From NCBI GenBank assembly GCA_900078775.1, contig LT549889.1:124001-188000 (forward strand): 64,000 nt of DNA. The letters are read 5' to 3'. Positions 15,601-24,500 of the stretch are shown here, one piece after another (position 1 is the first letter of the stretch; each line of letters begins with the position of its first letter). The DNA is from Mycolicibacterium aurum. GTDB taxonomy: Bacteria > Actinomycetota > Actinomycetes > Mycobacteriales > Mycobacteriaceae. Under the pieces are notes generated by a model. The model was not told where the DNA came from, did not search any database, and saw only the letters and a list, made by a program, of their open reading frames with translations. The position numbers and the translations under genes are program-made.

Positions 15601-16996
15601 GCGCATTGCGGCAGTAGTCGAGGGCAAGCGGGAAGGACGCCTGGGCGCGCGCTCTGCGCGCCGCATGGTGCAGGACGTTGATGAATCGGGCACGCTCGGC
15701 GGCCTCGAGCAGTCCGCGGCCGCCCGCGCCGAGGTGCCGGGCCGCTTCGAAGAGCCGCTCATCGCCGAGGGTCACCAGTCGGCGGCCGAGGCGCAGATGG
15801 GTGCGGCGCGCGTCCTCGTCGGAAAGGTCCTGCCGAGCCGCTTCGGCCACCCGGTCGTGGCTGAACCGGTAGCGCGCTTCCCGGCTGATCGCGTTGGCGA
15901 TCCGCTGTCCCGAGCGGTCCAGCGCCTCGAGCAGGCGAAGTTCGAGAGCCGCCCACAGTGCCTGCGCGACGGCATCGGCAGGCTGCGCGGCGGCGGCGCT
16001 GGCATCGTCGAGATCGAACTCGCCACCGATGCAGGTCAGCGACCGCAGTACGGCACGGTGGGCCGGGGGGAGTTGGTCGAGGTAGCGGCCGAGCGATTCG
16101 GCGGCCGACGCCGTCACCTCCAGCGCGGTGAGTGCCCGCAGATCCCAGTCGGGTGGTCGTCCGGGGCCGGCCGGTGCCAGCGCGCCGACCTGTTGCGCCT
16201 GATACAGCAGCTGGCGGATCTGGAAGGGGTTGCCGTCGGTGCGGTGATGGAACTCGGTCGCCACCTCGGCCAGCTCGACGGTGCGGCCGCTGACGGTGGC
16301 GAGCAGTTCCTCGACGTCGCCCCGGGACAGCGGCTGCAAAGTCATCTTACGGATGCTATTGGAGGTGAAACCGGCTGTCTGCAAGTCGAATTCGTCAGTG
16401 CGGTGAGCTCCGAGGACGAGCACGTTGCGCGGTGACACCGTCAGCAGTTCGGACAGCAGTAATAAGGTGTCCTGGTCGGCCCATTGCAGATCGTCGACGG
16501 CGAGCACCACCGGCCGGTAGACCGCGGTCTCCGAGATCAACCGGATCACCGCGCGGTGGAGTCGGCGCCGGGAGTCGGCGGCGTTCAGTTCGGTGACGCG
16601 TGGCGATTCCCCGAGCGCGGCCGTCAGGTCCGGCAGGAGCTGCGCGAGCACCCCGGACAGGGTCGCCATCGCGGTGCGCAGTCCGTCGCGCCACCGGTCC
16701 CGCTCGGCGGGGGCGGTCGCTTCCATGGTGCGGACGAGCGCACCGAGGGAGTCCCGCAGTGCGGAGTAGGGGGCCGGTGCGCGGTCCCGGCACCGTCCGT
16801 ACGCGAAGACGCAGTTGCGGTCGGCGACCTCGCTGCCGAATGCCTGCAGCAGCGTCGACTTGCCGACTCCGGGCGCGCCGCTGAGCAAGACGCACGCCCC
16901 GTCACGGCCCGCGGCATCCACGGCCGTCCGGAGCTCTTCGAGTTCCTGGCTGCGGGCGACGACCCTGCCGTCGAAGTCGTACAGCGGAGCGGTCAT
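12683..16996 (-). CDS. AAA-ATPase/TPR/GAF regulator with C-terminal class III nucleotide cyclase
   Basis: 1437 residues from ATG 16996 (GGAG 9 bases upstream; ATG 17005 is an alternative). An N-terminal STAND/AAA-type NTPase has Walker A SGAPGVGKST (K46) and Walker B VVLAVDDLQWAD (~160). Long helical repeats follow (~330-1000, TPR-like), then a GAF-like domain (~1010-1150) and a class III cyclase (~1190-1390). Both metal Asp residues are there (ISDIRGYT and LRGDEILAVF) and so is the transition-state pair (VNLAARIE). The positions that normally read adenine (Lys and Asp) are Asp and Val, so the purine preference is unclear. It is upstream of the shell operon on the same strand and likely senses a signal for it. 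Confidence 0.85.
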   Translation of the reverse strand: MTAPLYDFDGRVVARSQELEELRTAVDAAGRDGACVLLSGAPGVGKSTLLQAFGSEVADRNCVFAYGRCRDRAPAPYSALRDSLGALVRTMEATAPAERDRWRDGLRTAMATLSGVLAQLLPDLTAALGESPRVTELNAADSRRRLHRAVIRLISETAVYRPVVLAVDDLQWADQDTLLLLSELLTVSPRNVLVLGAHRTDEFDLQTAGFTSNSIRKMTLQPLSRGDVEELLATVSGRTVELAEVATEFHHRTDGNPFQIRQLLYQAQQVGALAPAGPGRPPDWDLRALTALEVTASAAESLGRYLDQLPPAHRAVLRSLTCIGGEFDLDDASAAAAQPADAVAQALWAALELRLLEALDRSGQRIANAISREARYRFSHDRVAEAARQDLSDEDARRTHLRLGRRLVTLGDERLFEAARHLGAGGRGLLEAAERARFINVLHHAARRARAQASFPLALDYCRNALDLLGEQRWTTNFEQSRELLLDATEAALLVCDVPALHSLLDEAEEVLHDPADRARLSYFRIKGRIAQNRLQDALETGLLALDALREPLPRNPGKPRMGLAVANMKLTMRHWSNQRLLELSYCEDRRVIEIQRILGELFHVCYSIQPNYFPILVRKQMNLTLAHGHTPASPLMLANYSILLVVTGDRAGSQRFGEVALALAEREEFREAHPHTLFIYLHFIRHWKEPVRDNLNRLHDAIGQALDQGDQEFAGYQAAALLSQSFWLGRPLTEIDALAQSVIPGIRSQPTPATLCQAVQQICLNLMGRSEDAYLLAGESGYDERVVVPAARRESDGVALSVAATMKLGLHFWSGDYTGALEAVDEAMEQISGMDGNPVMQLIHMKCALTRIHAAPEDRSTKRAVRTALALHRKWAIDSPANYAAPCALIEGVWARARRDRQRAERLLEQAIELAEAHQLPLIAATAYEEAAILYAETGRTRLHQHMLRAAYQRFLGVGMTVRTDRLAHAHPWLLSRDLVQDEATGFDPVRAHQLVRTLSAARTPDGLAGLALGTVAAMTGASRIIGLTGEADRLGVRTVHEHGVTSTVEGPWTQVPYDEEIITQVVVTRSPVRVVGDPEHRAPSILAAPIMLQDNVIGIIYAEQDDPDRTFTAEHEEAVSFVCAQCAAPLWNFQLEARLRAADEQRQSLLDMQSRFVPNELLRILELDDIRRVRSGRRVEREMTVLISDIRGYTTLLEDMDIAEANNLATGFFRAVELPIIACNGVIQDLRGDEILAVFESEPDNALRAGLGMLRSLQEHNQERRAHGSHALRVGIGINTGVVGLGLVGGVNRMVLSVIGDAVNLAARIEGTTKRYDSAMLISDATYGRLARPELFHIRRMERVMVVNRRRPVTVYEVYDEDPAPLREAKRAAQPAFDEAFALFDAGDVAQAREAFGHCRDLLPGDPVATLHIAHCEAAERGELPPGREVALHQK

Positions 16997-17005
16997 GGGC
17001 GCCAT

Positions 17006-17510
17006 CTCCGCCCAGCGCCCAGGGGCACAGCCCAGCGGTGATCGCCGATCGGCCGAATCGTCCGATCGGCGTGCGAGGATACCGATATCGGGCCCATGAT
17101 CTGACCTAATCTCCTCAACCGCCGCAGCACGGGTCCACATCTCAAGGTCGAGATGTGGCGAAGCTTAACCCGGTTTGCCCGGGTGCGGACCCTTTGTGCA
17201 GCGTCCCGATCACCGCCCGTGACAGCGGTATGTTCTCTCGGCTAACGACTTTCGGTCCATGGTCAGAACGCGGTGTCATCCGATCGGCCCGAGCGTCCCA
17301 GCCTTTGCTCAGGCAAATAAGTTGCTGCGCAAGGCTACTGCCGTGATCGGGCCGTTCGATTGCTTCGCGGATGCGATCGCCGTGACCCGGCCCCGGGCCG
17401 CCGTGGCAGGCAGACCGCCACCGTGGAACGGCTACCGGCGAACTCTGTGCGTCGGCAACTGGTGCGCCCCGGGTGGTCGGGTGACGGTTAGGGTCGGAAC
17501 CGGGGGATTG
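17006..17510. other. Intergenic region between the cyclase gene and eccB4
   Basis: 505 bases with no convincing gene on either strand. It must hold the promoters of the cyclase gene (minus) and of eccB4 (plus). The strongest element is the perfect inverted repeat at 17135-17158. Open frames here have no coding-like pattern or recognisable product. GGGGGA just upstream of 17511 serves as the eccB4 ribosome binding site. Confidence 0.6.
17135..17158. promoter_or_regulatory. Perfect 9-bp inverted repeat upstream of the cyclase gene
   Basis: CCACATCTC (17135-17143) and GAGATGTGG (17150-17158) form a perfect inverted repeat with a 6-base spacer, 139 bases upstream of the chosen cyclase start. It could be an operator or a leader hairpin. 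There is no U run, so a terminator is less likely. Confidence 0.45.
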
Positions 17511-18887
17511 ATGGTTCGGCAACCGGTGACACGCCTTCAGGCCAGTGGCTACCGCTTCATGCGTCGCCGCATGGAATACGCGCTGGCCTGCCGGGACACC
17601 CGCATGCTCGACGACCCGATCCGCAGTCAGACGCTCGCCCTGGCCGCGGGAGCCGTGTTGGCCGCGATCGCGCTGGTGGCCTGCGTCGTGCTGGCCTTGC
17701 TGTGGCCGCACGGAAGCCTGGGCACCGCCCCGATCGTCATGGACCGGGCCTCCGGTGCGTTGTACGTCCGGGTCGGCGACACCCTGCACCCGGTACCGAA
17801 CCTGGCCTCCGCGCGGCTGATCACCGGGACACCGGGGCGGCCCACCCCGGTGAGCGCCGAGATGATCGCCGGCGTCGGCGGCGGCCCCGCGATGGGCATC
17901 CCGGATGCGCCGGGAGCCCTTGCGCCAGTGCTGGACCCGGACCGGACGGCCTGGACGGTGTGCGATGAGCCGCTGCGCACCACCGTGCTGATCGGGCCGG
18001 CCGACGACCTGCCGCCCGCGCACCCCGTCCTGGTCACCGCGGGTCAGGAGCGGGCCCTCGGGGTATACCTGCTGCACGGCGGCCGCCGCGCCGCCGTCGA
18101 TCTGCGCGACACCGCCGTCGTCCGCGCGTTGCGTCTCGACGGTGTTGTCCCGCGCCAGGTTTCGGCGGCGCTGCTGGATGTCCTACCGGAGGCGACGCCC
18201 ATCGTCGCGCCGCGCATCCCGGGCGCCGGGGGGCCGGGACCGGAGGCGCTGCCCGAATTCCGTATCGGTGCGGTGCTGCGGGTCACGCGCGCCGAGGGCG
18301 CCGACCACTACGTCGTCCTGGCCGACGGCGTGCAACGGGTCGGCCGGGTGGCCGCCGACCTGATCCGTTTCGCCGGCACGCATGCCGCGCGGTCCATCCC
18401 CGAGGTGGCGGCGGCCCGGCTGGCGGCGGTGCCGGTGGTACAGACCCTGGCGGTGACGGACCTGTCCGGACCGGTGCGCCAGGCGGGTGAGCTGCTATGT
18501 GCCCGATGGCAATCCGCTGCGGGTGCGTCGGCGCCGGACACCGCCGTACTGGCACCCGCCGGCCTGCCCGGACCGCGACCGTTCGAACTGGTCCAGGCCG
18601 ACGGCAGCGGGCCAGGTATCGACGCGGTCGCCGTCCCGGCCGGGCACAGCGCCTACGTCCGGGCGGCCGGGGTGGCCGGGGACGACGCGGTGGCCGGCCC
18701 GCGCTATCTGGTGACCGGCGGCGGGGTGGCCCACGGGATCGGCGACGACCGGGACGCCGCGGCGCTCGGGTTGCCGGCGGAACCGGGTGCGGCCCCCTGG
18801 CCGCTGCTCGCGCTGCTACCGCGCGGCCCCGAACTCAGCGCCGCCCGTGCCGCCGTCGTCCGGGACAGCGTCGGGGTGCCGTCGTGA
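17511..18887 (+). CDS. eccB4: Type VII secretion core protein EccB (ESX-4)
   Basis: 458 residues. It begins with the typical EccB sequence (RQPVTRLQASGYRFMRRRMEYALACRDTRM, quoted in part), which precedes one transmembrane helix at ~44-68 (LAAGAVLAAIALVACVVLALLW). The rest lies on the periplasmic side as repeats (ALYVRVGDTLHPVPNLASARLI; a further repeat near 230-330). EccB proteins form the periplasmic part of the ESX core. The ATG 17511 start has a GGGGGA site and puts the conserved VTRLQASG motif at the N-terminus. Its last 72 bases overlap mycP4 on the opposite strand. Confidence 0.92.
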   Translation: MVRQPVTRLQASGYRFMRRRMEYALACRDTRMLDDPIRSQTLALAAGAVLAAIALVACVVLALLWPHGSLGTAPIVMDRASGALYVRVGDTLHPVPNLASARLITGTPGRPTPVSAEMIAGVGGGPAMGIPDAPGALAPVLDPDRTAWTVCDEPLRTTVLIGPADDLPPAHPVLVTAGQERALGVYLLHGGRRAAVDLRDTAVVRALRLDGVVPRQVSAALLDVLPEATPIVAPRIPGAGGPGPEALPEFRIGAVLRVTRAEGADHYVVLADGVQRVGRVAADLIRFAGTHAARSIPEVAAARLAAVPVVQTLAVTDLSGPVRQAGELLCARWQSAAGASAPDTAVLAPAGLPGPRPFELVQADGSGPGIDAVAVPAGHSAYVRAAGVAGDDAVAGPRYLVTGGGVAHGIGDDRDAAALGLPAEPGAAPWPLLALLPRGPELSAARAAVVRDSVGVPS

Positions 18888-20189
18888 GCGACGGGTGGGC
18901 AGCAACAGTGCCGCCACCGCCAGCACCGCGCAGGCCGCCGCGCCGGTGAGGGCGAATCGTCCCGGACCGCCGTCGGCCGGGTGCGCCGGGGGCGGTGCCG
19001 CGGGGCGCTGAAGTCCGGCCGGGGCCGGCCCGCCGAGCCCGCGCACCGCGGCGAGCACATCGACCACACCATGACCCACCTGCGGGTTCCATCCCGATGC
19101 CGGCCGGCGCGCGGTGCTCTCGATCCGGTGCATCACCTGCCGCGCGGTGAGCCCCGGTGCGGCCGCCCGGACCAGTGCGGCGATACCCGCCACCACGGGC
19201 GCGGCGTAACTGGTTCCGGAGATCGGCTGGGACCCGCCGGGCATGGTGTCGACCAGGCCCTCCCCGGTCGCGCTCAGCGAGGTCATCGCCTCGCCGGGCG
19301 CCGCCACATCGACCCACGGCCCGGCCAGGCTGAACCCCGATGCCGTCCCGTCGGCGTCCACCGACCCGACGGTCAGCACGTAGTCGTCATACCAACTCGG
19401 GCTGGCGATAACGGTGACCCGGTCCCAGTCGGGCCGGGCCGGTGCGGCCGGATCGGGTAGCGGATTCTGCTCGGGGCAGGTGCCCTGCCCGCCCACGTTG
19501 CCCGCGGCCGCGACCACCACCACGTTGCGGGTGTCGACCGCGTAGGCCAGGGCAGCCCCGAGCGCCCGGTCATCGAGCGACTCGTCCGCCCCGAGGCAGG
19601 CGACCGAGGATATGTTGATCACGGTGGCGCCCTGATCGGCGGCGGTGCGTACCGCGGCGGCCAGCGACTCCACATCGCCGACCCCGCTGCCCCCGATCCC
19701 GTCGGTGGCACGGAACTTCATGCTGGACTGTCGAATTCCCAGAATCGTGGCATCCGGGGCGATCCCGCTGAACCCACCGGCGTCATCGGGTGCCGCCCCG
19801 ATGATGCCGGCCACGATGGTGCCGTGGCCGTCGCAGTCATCGGTGCCGTCCCCGTCGGCGACATAGTCCCCACCAGGCACCAGATGCGGCAGCAGTCGGT
19901 GCCGGGCCACGCCGGTGTCGATGACCGCGACGATCTGCCCCGCCCCGCGGCTGCGGACCCACGCGGCGCCCAGGTCGGGCCGTCCCCGCCGGGGCTGTGG
20001 CACCGAAACCGGCGTTACCGCACAGGCTTCGGACCGTACCGTCGGGTTGCGCGGGACCGCCGGGCCCGGGGACGGAAGCCACCGGTCCTCCACCGGCGGT
20101 GGGCTCACCGCCGCCGCCGGGGCCGCGGTGGGAACCGGGGCCCCGGCCAGCGCCAGCGCCGCAGCCACCCGGAGGAACCGGCTCCTCAT
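18816..20189 (-). CDS. mycP4: Mycosin, subtilisin-like serine protease of ESX-4
   Basis: 457 residues from ATG 20189, which overlaps the eccD4 stop (ATGA). A signal peptide (~1-27, ending APAAA) precedes a subtilisin domain with the triad D91 (VIDTGV), H122 (DGHGT) and S327 (SGTSYAAP), plus the oxyanion Asn in AAAGN. A Pro-rich linker and one C-terminal transmembrane helix (ALTGAAACAVLAVAALLL) anchor it with the protease outside. Mycosins stabilise and process the ESX machinery. It is transcribed with eccD4 and converges on eccB4 with a 72-base overlap. Confidence 0.93.
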   Translation of the reverse strand: MRSRFLRVAAALALAGAPVPTAAPAAAVSPPPVEDRWLPSPGPAVPRNPTVRSEACAVTPVSVPQPRRGRPDLGAAWVRSRGAGQIVAVIDTGVARHRLLPHLVPGGDYVADGDGTDDCDGHGTIVAGIIGAAPDDAGGFSGIAPDATILGIRQSSMKFRATDGIGGSGVGDVESLAAAVRTAADQGATVINISSVACLGADESLDDRALGAALAYAVDTRNVVVVAAAGNVGGQGTCPEQNPLPDPAAPARPDWDRVTVIASPSWYDDYVLTVGSVDADGTASGFSLAGPWVDVAAPGEAMTSLSATGEGLVDTMPGGSQPISGTSYAAPVVAGIAALVRAAAPGLTARQVMHRIESTARRPASGWNPQVGHGVVDVLAAVRGLGGPAPAGLQRPAAPPPAHPADGGPGRFALTGAAACAVLAVAALLLPTRRSRRHPDAVPDDGGTGGAEFGAAR

Positions 20190-21493
20190 CCGAGGCTCAG
20201 CGATCGGACCACCTGATAGAGGCCGGCCACCCAGCAGGCCAGCGGCACCACCGCGGCGATCAACACGTACTCGACGATGTCCATGATCCGCGACCACGAC
20301 GGTGCCGGCCCGGCCCGGCCCGCGTGCCACCAGCCGGCGACGGCCACGGTCAGCACCGTCCCCGGCCCGCCGTAGCGCGGCGCCGACACCGTCACCAGCG
20401 CAACCGTGATCACCGCCCCCACCAGGCCGCACCAGCCCGCGGCGGCCCGACAGGGCAGGTCGGCATAGAACCGCGCCCGCAGCAACAACAACGCCGAGAG
20501 CACCGCGGCCAGCGCCGCATTCGGTGGCCACGACGCCGAGCCGATCCCGCCCGCCGCGACGAAACCGACTGCGAGCGCGGCGGCTGCTGCCCCGCCGGAG
20601 ACCAGACCGGTGAACACCGCGCGACTGCGCGCGACGACCTCAACCCGGATCGGGGCGGCATCCGGGCCGGGCAGGGCGGGCCGCGGCCCGGACAGACCGA
20701 TGGTGACCCGACCGGCCGTGGTCATCAACCCCACCGACAGCACGCCCAGTGCCGCGCCCTGCGCGCCGATACCGATCGGCAGCAGCAGCGACGGCGCGCC
20801 CACCACCGCCAGCAATCCGAGGGCGGTTGCGGTGGCCGTGAAGAACCCGACGTCGGCGGCGCAGGCACGCAACAACCACAGCGACGCGGCGGAGCCGGCG
20901 GCCGCACCGAGCACCACACCGGCCATCCCCGCCGGAGCCGGCACTACGAGAAGGCCGGTCACACAGCAGAACCCGATGCAACCGGCCTGCAGCGTCGTCC
21001 GCAGCGCGGCGGCACGACGGGCGATCAGCACACAGGCCACGGCGGCGATCCCGGCCAGCGCCACCGGCACTGGCGACGGGACCACGATGCCCGCGTAACC
21101 GAGCGCGATCGCTGCGGCCGCACCGGCACCTGCCCAGGCTCCGGCAGGCATCGACGGCGGCTGCACACGAGCCTCGGTGCGCGCCACCGTGCGGAACACG
21201 TCCTGCGGCAACGGTCCCGGCGGCGGGGCCGCCGACCCGGATAGCACGATGACATCACCGTCGACGACGCCGATTTCGTGCAGCGACATCGACTCGTCGC
21301 ACCGACCACCGCGGACCCGGTCCAATCGCCAGCCCTGCGCCGGTCCGTCCGGGGGACGGGCCGTCTCACCCAGGACGAGATCGACGATATCGGGCAGCAG
21401 CATCCCCAGCGCCGCGTACCGGGGCAGCGCCACATCCACGGCGCGTGCCGCATCGGCGCACTGGATCGCGACCCGGCACAACGGATCCTCCAC
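20186..21493 (-). CDS. eccD4: Type VII secretion membrane channel subunit EccD (ESX-4)
   Basis: 435 residues. A ubiquitin-like N-terminal domain (~1-90, VAIQCADAARAVDVALPRY…VVDGDVIVL) is followed by a chain of hydrophobic segments that fits the 11 transmembrane helices of EccD, the membrane channel scaffold. The start is GTG 21493 with AGGGGGTG just upstream. It is divergent from eccC4, with 71 bases between the starts, and overlaps mycP4 by four bases. Confidence 0.92.
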   Translation of the reverse strand: MEDPLCRVAIQCADAARAVDVALPRYAALGMLLPDIVDLVLGETARPPDGPAQGWRLDRVRGGRCDESMSLHEIGVVDGDVIVLSGSAAPPPGPLPQDVFRTVARTEARVQPPSMPAGAWAGAGAAAAIALGYAGIVVPSPVPVALAGIAAVACVLIARRAAALRTTLQAGCIGFCCVTGLLVVPAPAGMAGVVLGAAAGSAASLWLLRACAADVGFFTATATALGLLAVVGAPSLLLPIGIGAQGAALGVLSVGLMTTAGRVTIGLSGPRPALPGPDAAPIRVEVVARSRAVFTGLVSGGAAAAALAVGFVAAGGIGSASWPPNAALAAVLSALLLLRARFYADLPCRAAAGWCGLVGAVITVALVTVSAPRYGGPGTVLTVAVAGWWHAGRAGPAPSWSRIMDIVEYVLIAAVVPLACWVAGLYQVVRSLSLG

Positions 21494-21564
21494 CCCGGCA
21501 CCCCCTGAAAAGCTCCCGCCATCACGCTAACCGGGCCGCGGAGCGCCGTCGCGCACCAAAATCG

Positions 21565-24500
21565 ATGGAACCGAAGCCGTCTCCGCTGCGTCTGATCAAC
21601 ATGGAGTTCCTGCGGGACAGACCGCCGGCGGTCCCGCGCATGCCCGCCGGGGAGATTCAGGTGCGCCGACCACCGGAGGTGCCGGTCGCTCAGCCGGCCG
21701 GCCCGGTGGCCCGGCTGCTGCCGGTCCTCCTGCTCGTCGCCGTCGGCGGCATGCTCGTGCTGTACCTGACCTCGCCGGCCACGTCGGCCACCCGCAACCC
21801 GATGTACCTGATCTTCCCGGTGATGATGGTGGCCTCGGCGCTGGGCACCCTGGCGCAGACCGGACGTGGACGCACCGCCGAGGTGGACGCCGGGCGCCGC
21901 AGCTATCTGCGCTACCTCGACGAGCTGGCCGATCGAACCCTGGAAAATGCAGCGGCCCAACATGTTTTCCTGCACTGGCGGCACCCGGACCCAGCAACCC
22001 TGTGGACCGTCGCCGGCAGCGCCCGGATGTGGGAACGCAAACCCGGCGACCCGGACTTCGGCCGGATCCGGATCGGGCTGGGGCCCGGGTCGCCGGCGAC
22101 TCCGCTGGTCAGCGCCGAACCCGATCCGGCCGCCGACAGCGATCCGGTCACCACGGGCGCACTGGAGGCCCTGGTGGCCGCCCGGTCGAGTGTGCCCGAC
22201 CTGCCGGTCACCCGCGAGTTGACCGGCCATATCGGGCTTCGCGGGGAACCGGGTGCCGCCCGGGACCTGGCGCGTGCCATCATCTGCCAACTCGCGGTGT
22301 GGCACCCGCCCGGCGACATCGGCATCATCGCGGTACCCGCCGACCCGCACGGTGAATGGGACTGGCTGAAATGGCTGCCGCACCATGGCTCCAACAGCAC
22401 GGTCACGGTGGTGATCCGCGACGGTGACGCAGCTGCGCCCGCGGGCCCGGACGTCGTGGTACTCGACCTCACCGGCGATGGTGACAGCGCCCTGGACACC
22501 CCGGACCCGGCCACGGTGGCCCACCCGGACGCCTTGTCCCTGGCTCAGGCGACGATGTGCGCGCGGCGGTTGGCGCGGTGGCGGCCGGGGACCGTCGGCG
22601 CCGAGCGTCGCGGCTGGGTGGAGCTGATGGGTGTGAGCGCCGCCGCCGATCTCGATCCGAAAGCCCTGTGGCGAACACGATCCGACCGCGATCGGCTGCG
22701 GGTCCCGATCGGGACCGAGGAACGTTCCGGTCGCGGCGCGCCGGTATACCTCGACCTCAAAGAGGCCGCCGAACACGGCATGGGCCCGCACGGCCTGTGC
22801 GTCGGGGCCACCGGTTCCGGCAAATCGGAGTTCCTGCGGACCCTGATCCTCGGCCTGGTCGTCGCGCATCCCCCGGAGGAATTGAACCTCGCGCTGATCG
22901 ACTTCAAGGGCGGCGCCACCTTCCTGGGGTTCGAGCGGCTGTCGCACGTCTCGGCGGTGATCACCAACCTGGCCGAGGAGGCCTACCTGGTCAGTCGCAT
23001 GCACGACGCGCTGTCCGGGGAGATGAACCGTCGCCAGCAGATCCTGCGCGCGGCGGGCAATCTCGGCAGCATTGCCGACTATCGTCGGGCCCGCCGGGCA
23101 GGGGCCGACCTGCCGGCGCTGCCGGTGCTGTTCATCGTCGTCGACGAGTTCTCCGAACTGCTCAGCCGGCACCCGGATTTCGCCGACCTGTTCGTCGCGA
23201 TCGGCCGGCTCGGCCGATCGCTGGGTATGCATCTGCTGCTGGCCAGCCAACGCCTGGACGAGGGCCGACTGCGCGGCCTGGAGACCCACCTGTCCTACCG
23301 GATCTGCCTGAAGACCTTCTCGGCCGCGGAATCCCGCGCGATCCTCGGGGTCCCGGACGCCTACGAGCTTCCTGCCACACCGGGGGCGGCCTACCTGAAG
23401 ACCGCGGACGGCCGGCTGGTGCGGCTGCGCACCGCCTACGTCTCCGGACCGGACGGCAGGGCCCGGGCTACCGGCGATGCCCGGCCGCGGCCGTTCACCC
23501 GCGTGCCGGCCGACGATGGTCCGGTCGCCGAACGTGCCGAGGTCCCGACGGTGCTGGACACCGTCCTGGCCCGGTTGGCCGGCCGCGGCGGCCCGGCACA
23601 CCGGATGTGGCTGCCGGTTCCCGCCGACCCGCCCACCCTGGACGGGCTGCTGGCCCAGCACGAGCTTCGACCGTTGAGCGCGCCGATAGCCCTGGTGGAC
23701 AACGCCTTCGCGCAGCGGCGCGAGGTGCTCACCGCCGACCTGACCGGCGCCGGCGGGCATGCGGCCGTGGTCGGGGCCACCCGGTCGGGCAAATCCACCC
23801 TGGTGTGCACACTGCTGCTGGCGCTGGCGGCCACGCACCCGCCCACCGAGGTGCAGTTCTACTGCCTCGACTTCGGTGGCGGATCGCTGGCGGCACTCGG
23901 CGACCTCCCGCACACCGGTGTGGTCGCCGGCCCCGCCGACACCGAACTGGCTCGGCGCACGGTGGCGCAGCTGCAGGCGCTGATCCGGCGCCGGGAGGAC
24001 GCCGGACGCGCACCGGTCGCCGACGGGTACGGCGAGGTGTTCCTCGTGGTGGACGGATGGGCCGCGCTGCGCGGCCTGGACGCCGACGGCCGGCACAGCC
24101 TGGAGGAGGCGGTCACCGCGATGGCGATGCACGGTCTGGCCTACGGGGTGCACGTCATCGTGGCCGCGTCCCGGTGGGCCGAGCTACGACCCGCGCTCAA
24201 GGATCAGCTCGGCACCCGGGTCGAACTGCGTCTCGGCGAACCGTCCGAATCGGAGATGGATCGCAACGCGGCACGCCACCTCGCCGACAGCCCGGCCGGC
24301 ACCGGCATCACCCGAGACGGCCGGCTGTTCCGGGTGGCGCGGCCGCAGTTGCACGGAGCGGATACCGCCGCCGCCGCGGCTGCGATCCGTGCCCGACACC
24401 ACGGCCGGGCAGCCGTCCCGGTGTTGCTGCTGCCGACCCGGGTAGAGCGCACCTCCATTCCGGCACCCGCGGCGAGTCCCACCCTGGTGACCATCGGTAT

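Noticed and set aside
17259..17510. An N-terminal extension of eccB4 from 17259
   Set aside because: The added 84 residues are Arg/Pro-rich without similarity, and ATG 17511 has a ribosome binding site and begins the conserved EccB sequence.
21025..24153. A 1042-codon open frame on the minus strand
   Set aside because: It is antisense to eccD4/eccC4, its translation is Arg/His/Gly-rich without domains, and eccC4 on the plus strand has clear ATPase motifs throughout. Long false frames are expected in such G+C-rich DNA.
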